This document shows, in pieces, positions 56,938 through 64,000 of a stretch of DNA of 64,000 bases. The stretch lies in assembly GCF_018873765.1 (NCBI RefSeq), contig NC_057919.1, positions 59,743,484 to 59,807,483 of the forward strand, read 5' to 3'. The stretch's first letter is position 1. The number at the start of each line of letters is the position of its first letter. Under the pieces are notes generated by a model that worked only from the letters and a program-made list of their open reading frames with translations, ran no database searches and was not told the origin of the DNA. The translations under genes and the position numbers were made by a program. This DNA comes from Telopea speciosissima (Eukaryota; Streptophyta; Magnoliopsida; Proteales; Proteaceae).

Positions 56938-58508
56938 TGAAAATTAAAGTGGAAAAAGAATAAAAGCAACTGGGAATTGAAAGAAGATCTGAATTTTCAC
57001 CAAAGAAAAAAAGGGAATGAAGATCTAAATCAAATTTTTACTTTTTTGGAGATAATAGGGAATAGATTAAAGCTAAATGAGCTAAATGAATCAAATTGCA
57101 GAGATTCTGTAGAAATGGAAAGGCAGGGAGAAAGTGAGTCAATGAAAAACAACAAGAGAATAATAGAAAGAACCAAAGAGATGAAGAAACTAAAGATGGA
57201 CTTTCTTATTTATAGAAAGTGAGTAATTTCTAGATGGCCAAGGTTGTATTTATAGTGTTATTTGTTAGGGTAAATTTTTGTTTTTTTGTTTTTTTTTTGG
57301 GTAGTAAAAGGGCAAACTTAGATGATTAAGCAAAATTGAGTTTCAGTTTGCAAAACTATCTACTTGGGGTTGGGTTGGGGTTTTAAAAGGCCCAGTCCAA
57401 CCCGACCCTTTTGCAGCCCTAGTCTATGGCAACTCTCCCATGTGTGTATTTCTCTCTCTCCTTTTTATGTGAAAAGACATCCAAGCCCCTTGTTTTGAGA
57501 ATTGAAGGAGTGGTATACACAGAGAGTGTTGATGTAGGCCATGCTCTAAGACAAAGAGGGAAAATTATCTCCTTCATTTGCCTACCCAGCCTAAGTCCCC
57601 AATTCCTGTAATAGGAGGGTGGTGGTCATTCCAGCTCTCCCCCCCCCCCCCTTTGTTAGAAGAACTGGGGAACTGGGCCGGGCAGGGAACTGGAGGGGAT
57701 AAAGATCTGACAAAGAACCACTTACTTCCCTTGGATATATAAGAATTAGGAAAGGCTTCTCTAAACAAGTGGCACAAAAACACACCAATGAAAATGATCC
57801 ATACATAAAAGGGCAGCGAAGTCATTTCACACGAGAAAGAGACCTAGAGTAATAGAGCTGGATGCAGGATGTTGGTGTACCCTCAACGGTTGGCTTATAC
57901 AACTTTTTACATAACACGGGTTAACAACTTGATAAAGGTAGGCGTAGTTCGACTATAGTCGTAGACCCAGTCGAAAATCTAACGATCGTATAAGACAAGT
58001 ACTGGAACGTTGGATTCTCTTTAAAAGATCGGATAACTATATCATTTTGATTCGAATAAGCCACCCAACACGTGAAAGGATAAAAAGATGTCATTACCCT
58101 TGTTTTTACGATTGGGTTCTTAAGTGCGGTGTACTGGACTAGGCTGAAAATCCGGTGATTGGTAGGAAGAGGGAAGGGAGGTAAAAATGTCAAAAAATTA
58201 AAAAAAAAAATGTAATCACAGTGGAGAAGTACTATTTTGATTAGTTTTGCAATACCCATTCTTATTCTAGGTAATTTAGTAAATCAAATGATTGAATAGG
58301 TAGCTCTGTAAATCGAAACTCGAATTTGGATAATCTTATAATTTTCCCTATTTTGTAACTCATATGTGATGTGACTCGTTAAAGTCATTAATCTAATAAT
58401 AAAAGACTTTCACACGTCATTCTTTTATAATCAAATGTGAATCGAATCGATAGTCTCACAAAAAAACAAATCATATATGGCTGCCATTAATGACACAAAG
58501 ACCCGCAA
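56938..58508 (-). repeat. Duplicated segment, copy C upstream part
   Basis: It aligns with 36365-37921 upstream of NBS-LRR copy B. Shared items include the 142-bp foldback MITE, a CT-rich tract near 57450, and the block around GTACTGGAACGTTGGATTCTC. It would hold the promoter and 5' region of copy C, now separated from the gene by Copia element 2. Homology stops at about 58508. Confidence 0.85.
57561..57706. repeat. Foldback MITE-like repeat, copy C unit
   Basis: The counterpart of 37014-37155, with the same arms and position relative to the NBS-LRR. Its central loop has a longer C run (57642-57651). Confidence 0.75.
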
Positions 58509-58890
58509 TCCTAGCCGCCCTTCCTGTAGAAATTGAAGGACAGGGAAAAAAATAATAGAAAGAACCAAAGATGAAGAAACTAAAGATAGACTTGCGAGAC
58601 ACTCGTACAATCGTTACGATATTCGGGTGATATAGAAGTAGCTTATTTATAGAAATGGTTACAATGCGCTACAAGATGTTCGCTCTGTAGAGGATTTTAA
58701 TGCATTATATTTGACTTTCACGTAGAGTGGGATTAGAATTGCAGGTCTTTGTGTCATTAATGGTCAGCCATATATGATTTTTTTTTTTGTGAGACCATCG
58801 ATTCGATTCACATTTGATTATAAAAGAATGATTTGTGAAGTCTTTTATTATTAGATTAATGACCTTAACGAGTCACATCACATATGAGTA
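58356..58890. repeat. Inverted repeat with arms of about 150 bp and a 228-bp spacer
   Basis: The left arm (58356-58509) and right arm (58738-58890) are reverse complements, both containing CATATATG and TCACATTTGATTATAAAAGA (in one orientation). The left arm belongs to the duplicated NBS-LRR upstream DNA and is also present near 37790-37921, so the right arm is an added inverted copy. The spacer contains a second piece of the same upstream DNA (AATAGAAAGAACCAAAGATG, also near 57170). Confidence 0.75.
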
Positions 58891-59397
58891 AAAAAATAGG
58901 AAAAATTACAAGTATTGTGGCTTCTCAGTTGTCAATCATTGAGTTTTAACACACTTTTTTGTTTTTTTAATGAAATGAAGATTAATATTAAAACATAATA
59001 GTTAAATTAGCAGTCATACAACCTGAGGTTATCTGGTGTGTCTTGATTGTTTAATTATACTTACATATTGAAATAAATTTAAAGAAGATTTAATATAAAA
59101 AAAAAAAATGAAATATCTCTCAAAGGCATGGAAAATTTTTTGGGACTGTCAACCAGTTCTTTAGCTCCTTTGAATTTATCCATACAATCAATTTCCTACA
59201 TTCCAATAGAAGTGTCCTTTCGACTCCTTCTTTGAGTCCTCTGAGTTCTATTTCCTATGTTGACCCTACAGTTCCACAGTTCATTAAAGATGTATATAAT
59301 TCATGGTTGTGGATAATTAGGTATCCTCACCCTCCTTGTTTTGTGGTTGGGACATTTTAACTGCCATCGGTGATTATAATGTTGGTATCTATGGTAT
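58891..59397. other. Non-coding, A/T-rich
   Basis: No gene or known repeat was recognised between the inverted repeat and the Gypsy LTR. Confidence 0.5.
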
Positions 59398-60154
59398 TGA
59401 TGAGGCATAAAACACCTCACCTATCAGAGGCTGTCACATGACCGACCTGACCTCAGTCCGAGAACCGAATTGAGCCGAGCAGGAAACCGAGCCGACCCCA
59501 TCTCTGATAAAGTCACCTGACAGAGGCAGACTCGCGCAAGCTAGTCGGTGGCTGAGGCCGAGCTCTAAGCCGAGCTCACACAGGTCAGGCATAAACCCTG
59601 GCCGAGCTGACTGCCAAGGCCAACCTCTCGGGCTGACCTCCTAGGCCGAGGTGACTGTCAAGGCTGACCGACCAGGCCGACCTCCTATGCCGACCTCCGA
59701 GGCCGAGCCCTCCTCCACAGAAGCTACCATAGCGCCCCACCGGGGATCGCGGGGCCACGTCAATACATCCCGAGAATCACGGGATAAGGATCGAGCCACG
59801 ATCCCAGCGCAATACGAAATCACACTTTACATGGACTCTTACCTTAATAAGAGCCTGACCCCAAAAATAGCTCTCTACTTCGCTTTACGCGAGAGAGCCT
59901 TCCAAAAGAAGGACTCCTACCATACTAGGACTCTCCCAATCGCCTCATCTCATCCTCACTCTATAAATACCCAGGTATGGAGCACCATTCATCATCTTGC
60001 TTTTCACTACGCAGTTATGCTGTTGCACTGGTGATCTAACTTTAGCATCGGAGAGTCCTAGGCCGGAGCCACACCGGTTCTCTTGTGCTCATCACTTAGT
60101 CTTTGCAGGCTCATCCGTGGGCGAACCAAGCATCGAAGATTTCCACATGCAACA
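59398..60154 (+). repeat. 5' LTR of the Gypsy element
   Basis: A 757-bp LTR begins TGATGAGGCATAAA and ends CACATGCAACA, related to the solo LTR at 38318-39026. TATAAATA lies at 59962. The G/C-rich U3 has repeated GGCCGA and CCGACCTC units. Confidence 0.88.
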
Positions 60155-60158
60155 GATT

Positions 60159-60177
60159 TGGCGCCGTCTGTGGGAAC
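60159..60177 (+). other. Gypsy primer-binding site
   Basis: TGGCGCCGTCTGTGGGAAC lies four bases after the LTR and has the TGGCGCCG form used by many plant Ty3/Gypsy elements. Confidence 0.85.
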
Positions 60178-60384
60178 AACATCAACAGGCCATCGTCGTT
60201 TCTACCAACTTCAAGAGCAACAATAATGGTGCACACGAGATCAGGGCAGCATGGCTCGACCTCCCGTACGGACGAGCCACAGCCCGTTGGGCAGATGAGG
60301 CGATCACCACCCCCTGAAGCCTCGCGGTAGGGGATAAACAGAAGACCCCCTCGGGTAGGCGGTGCGCAGCCCATCACGGGCACC

Positions 60385-63300
60385 ATGATCAGTCCCATTC
60401 CCCCATCGGAGGGTGGGAATGGGGGAGGTGTGCTAGCCATAGTCACGGCTGACTGGGTACAGGCCGAGCCAAACTTGGGCGGGCTGGGCCTACCAGCGCC
60501 GCCGCCCTTACCGAAGAGTTTGGACCCCGAAGCCCCGGCAAATAATCGACAAGTTATGGACTTGCAGTTGCAGATGCTCCACACCAATGAGATGCTACGT
60601 ACCTTCATGAACCAGATGGCCCAAGGCGGGCTGATGGACCAACCATTGGTTGCACCCCCTCCAGCCCCAGTCCGTGCAAAGAGAAACTTATAGCAAAATG
60701 GTGGCCGGCGTAGGGCCGAGCCTAGCCGAGCCGGGTCCTCCCACCCGTCTCATCAGAAGACTCCTCCGCGCCTTAGCAGAGGCGCTCGACGGGATGAGCA
60801 AGAGCATTACCAAAGCCCGAGAACAGGACAGGAAATCAAACCAGCAGGCTTGGTAGCGAGGAGGTTAGTATTTTCTAGACGACTCAGAGAGGACGGACAG
60901 TCGAGGAGAGTCCGAGAACAAGGGAACGAGTCGAATGAAGGATGCGCTGCGAGACAAGGAGAAGGACCTCGTCATACCCCCTGGCATCAAAGCTCGCCTA
61001 CCCGAGAAGAACAACAGGGGAGCCCCCGTGGGTCAAACTTCCAGGAGGTACGAAGAACAAGGAAGGATGGTGCAGACCGAGCTTACCAGAACGACCGACC
61101 ACAACGGGACGACCGAGCCTACCGACCTCGGGCTGAGGAGCCAAATGGTCGACCTAGGCCGAGCGAGCAAAACGATTTGTATCGGGTGGATGAGCCGATT
61201 GGTTGAGCACCTGAAACCGAGCTGGAGAGGCGGCTACGAGACTTGGTAGAGCAAGTGGAGGCGTTGAAGAAACAACCGACCCCGGACGCCTATTCGTTGG
61301 TCGGGTGTCACCTGTATCCTCCTGAGATCATGACCGCCCCGCTATCGATTGGGTTCAAACCTCCCCCGTTCGACAGATATGATCGGACGACCGACCCGAC
61401 GGATCACATCAACTACTTTAATGCGATGATGACCATGTACGGGGGAACTGAGATCGTTTCTTGTCGAGCCTTCCCTGCATCCCTCAAAGGCGTGGCAACC
61501 TCATGGTTCTCCTGGTTACCGCCGAACTCCATAACAAGCTTCGCTCAACTATGTCGAGCCTTCGTCACGCGCTTCCAGAGTAGTATGAAACACAAGAAGA
61601 CAACAGTCAACCTCCTCAGTGTGAAGCAAAGGCCTGATGAGTCGATCCAAGCTTTCGTCTCCCGCTTCAACAAGGAATCCTTAGACATCAAGGATTTGGA
61701 TGAGGCCACGGCCTATACGGCTATGAGCAACGGGCTCGTCGACATGGACCTCATTAAGGACTTGGCTAGGAAGCCGACCAGAAACCTGGCCGAGCTCTTG
61801 GAGAGGTGTAATGAATTTGTAAATATGGCCAAGGTTCTCCAGGCCCGGAAGGAAAACGAAGGCTGAGCCGATAGGAAAAGGCCGACAATCGATGACCGCT
61901 GGGAAGACAAACGGCCCAGGATGGATCACCGAGTAGAGAGATCGGATCAAGCTCGGAGCCCCGATTACACCCGGCTGAATACCTCGTGCAAGGAGATTTT
62001 GATGCACATACAAGACGGTGGGTACATCCACTAGCCCCGACCTATGCAATCGGGGTCATCTCAGAATCCCAACAAATATTGTCAATTCCACAAGGACACC
62101 GGCCACGATACCGAGGATTGTTATCAGCTGAAAAGAGAAATCAAAGTGCTGATAAAAGTGGGCCACTTGAAGCGATATGTCAAAGGAGGCCGTGAAGAGC
62201 GTGGGGATCGGCAACCTGAAGAGCGCGATCAAAGAAGAGCAGAGCCGATGCCCGAAAATAGGCGAATCGAACGAGATGAAGATAAAGCCCGAGCTGAGAA
62301 GAAAGAGGACGGGTCCGGGCCGAGCAGTGACAAGGGAGCGCCCATATACATTATCCTCGGAGGGCCCAGGCAAGAGACTACTCGAAAGGCTAAGGCAAAC
62401 ACACGGTTCATCGGAGTTGCCGAGATGCCCACCAAGAAGCTCAAGCCAGCGGCGACGATCTCCTTCACCGAGGTCGACCTCGGAGGTATAAGTTTACCCC
62501 ATGACGATGCTTTAGTGGTGCAGGTAGAAATTGCGAAGAGACCCGTCCACCGTGTATTGGTCGATATCGGGGCATCCGTGGACCTTATGTCACTAGACGC
62601 GCACAGACAATTTGGCTTCGGCGACGAAGCGCTCAAGCAGGAAGGCACCTCACTTCACGGGTTCTCGGGAGTTGCCGCGACCATCAAGGGCTCAATCGAC
62701 CTGCTGGTCACAATTGGGCAAGCTCTATACCAGGCAACGATCCAGGTCAAATTCATGGTAGTACGGTCAATAGTGGCTTTCAACGCCATACTCGACAGTC
62801 CTTCATTGACCGCTCTCCAAGCCATCATCTCCCCGACGCACTTGAAGATGAAGTTGCCCACCGAGAACGGTGTCGACGAGGTCCGAGGTGACCAAAAGAA
62901 GGCGCGGGAGTGCAATGCTACTTTTGTCAAGCAAAATAAAGGCAATGTTCGAGGAATGACAATGTACGTCGAACACCTCCCCGAGGATCAGCGGGATGAG
63001 CCTAACCAGAGGAGAGGACGACCCGTGGAAGACCCAGCAAAGGGGGTCCAACTCGGATCATTACTAAATGAAGATCAAAGGAATCAGCTCAGAGCTTTCT
63101 TAAAGGCGAACGCCGATATCTTTACCTGGTCCGCTGCCGACATGTCGGGCATACCAAAGCATATAGCCTAGCACCGACTTCACGTAGATCCAAGCCGAAA
63201 ACCAATTCGGCAGAAGAGAAGGAACTACGCCCTTGATCGGCAAACAACGATCAAAGAAGAGGTGGAGAAGCTTCGCCGATCAAGGTTCATCCGAGAAGAA

Positions 63301-63864
63301 AAATTCCCGACCTAGTTGGCTAACGTCGTCATAGTTCCCAAGCCGAACGGGAAGTGGAGAATGTGTGTCTACTACACCGACCTCAACAAGGCTTGTCCAA
63401 AAGATGAGTACCCACTACCTCGAATCGACCTCTTGATCGATGCCACGGCAGGTCACGAGATGCTGAGTTTCATGGACACGTATTCCGGCTACAACCAAAT
63501 CATGATGCATGAGGAGGACGAGTCATACACGGCATTCTGAACTGACCAAGAAAATTTTTGCTACAAGGTCATGCCGTTCGGGTTGAAAAACATCGGAGCG
63601 ACATACCAGCGGCTCATGAACTATATATTCTGCCAGCAGATCAGAAGAAACATGGAAGTCTACGTGGAAGACATATTAGTGAAGAGCTTAAAGGTCGAAC
63701 ACCACTTGGCCGACCTGGAAGAAGCCTTTGGCGTATTGAGGAAGAACCAAATGAAGTTGAACCCCACCAAATGTGCATTCGGCGTGACCTCGGGAAAGTT
63801 CCTCGGCTTCATGGTCTCTGTCAAAGGCATCGAAGCCAATCCGACAAAAATCAGGGCCATCTAA
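60385..63864 (+). pseudogene. Gypsy gag-protease-RT region
   Basis: The N-terminal part is Pro-, Gln- and Arg-rich. Gag follows (SIGFKPPPFDRYDRTTDPTD, QRPDESIQAFVSRFNKESLD), then the CCHC knuckle with NKYCQFHKDTGHD, a retropepsin-type protease with its GAS motif, and RT fragments (YPLPRIDLLIDATAGHEML, KLNPTKCAFGV). All lie in one frame. Fossil; about six breaks. The RNase H and integrase regions would lie beyond the window. Confidence 0.85.
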
Positions 63865-64000
63865 GAGATGAGCCCTCCAAGGACGATCCGAGAAGTACAG
63901 AGGCTAAACGGGCGAGTGGCGGCATTGGCACGATTCATGTCGAGATCGGGCGACAAGTGACTACCTTTCTTTAAGGCCCTCAAGAATATCCAGAACCCGA

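Larger units (their letters stand above)
59398..64000 (+). mobile_element. Ty3/Gypsy element (Tat-like), 5' part (fossil)
   Basis: It starts with an LTR (59398-60154) and primer-binding site (60159). One plus-strand frame then encodes gag, protease and the start of RT, and the element runs past the window end, so its 3' LTR and target duplication are unseen. Parts: gag with FPASLKGVATSWFSWLPP (about 61.5 kb), knuckle CQFHKDTGHDTEDC (about 62.08 kb), protease with VDIGASVDL (about 62.57 kb), RT with VVIVPKPNGKWRMCVYY (about 63.33 kb) and MPFGLKNIGATYQRLMN (about 63.57 kb). The RT motifs resemble the Tat/Ogre branch. It is broken, with about six interruptions in the visible part. Confidence 0.88.

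Noticed and set aside
60111-60608. A 165-codon minus-strand frame in the Gypsy leader
   Set aside because: It runs antisense to the gag leader in a G/C-rich area where stops are rare; no homology recognised.

Overview
This window is nuclear DNA of a flowering plant. It holds coiled-coil NBS-LRR resistance-gene sequence, a strictosidine-synthase-like gene with plant splice sites, Ty1/Copia and Ty3/Gypsy elements, L1-type LINEs, an Au-type SINE, hAT-like MITEs and a Mutator-like element. I cannot name the species. No undamaged host gene was found. The best-preserved open reading frame is a small zinc-finger gene carried by the Mutator-like element (MULE).

Region 1 (about 0.1-19.2 kb) is a three-level nest. 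A 3'-terminal fragment of an NBS-LRR gene (copy A, minus strand) is split by a Copia element (1244-18791, 478-bp LTRs, target duplication TGTAC). The Copia leader is split in turn by a 10.1-kb MULE (8138-18248, long terminal inverted repeats, 9-bp target duplication). The MULE carries a leftward MURA-type transposase gene and a rightward GRF-type zinc-finger gene, arranged tail to tail, and itself contains a roughly 0.9-kb insertion-like block.

Region 2 (19.6-25.5 kb) is a strictosidine-synthase-like pseudogene on the plus strand. Its long first intron holds an old LINE scrap and a 3.4-kb solo LTR with target duplication ATAAA. Region 3 (25.5-33.1 kb) is mostly non-coding: an Au-like SINE, a tandem repeat, two hAT-like MITEs, and the LTR end plus primer-binding site of a Gypsy fossil.

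Region 4 (33.1-58.5 kb) holds NBS-LRR copies B and C with about 1.5 kb of shared upstream DNA, so they look like a tandem duplication. Copy B (33500-36358) keeps coiled coil, NB-ARC and LRR but has three 1-nt shifts. Copy C (50598-52123) is only the 5' half and is joined directly to a broken LINE. Between B and C lies an L1-type LINE (37922-50597, plus strand) that hosts a Gypsy solo LTR (38318-39026) and a second, nearly full-length LINE in opposite orientation (39343-45393, 17-bp target duplication). Upstream of C sits a gag-only Copia (52124-56932, TAGGA duplication), one of whose LTRs contains a 673-bp hAT-like MITE.

Region 5 (59.4-64.0 kb) is the 5' part of a Ty3/Gypsy element: LTR, primer-binding site, gag, protease and part of reverse transcriptase. 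It runs off the window and is related to the solo LTR at 38.3 kb.

Overall this is a decaying resistance-gene cluster enlarged by repeated nested insertion. Many boundaries are exact because target duplications, or an empty site in a paralog, are visible. The most unusual item is the MULE with a convergent GRF zinc-finger gene in the position that mudrB holds in maize MuDR.
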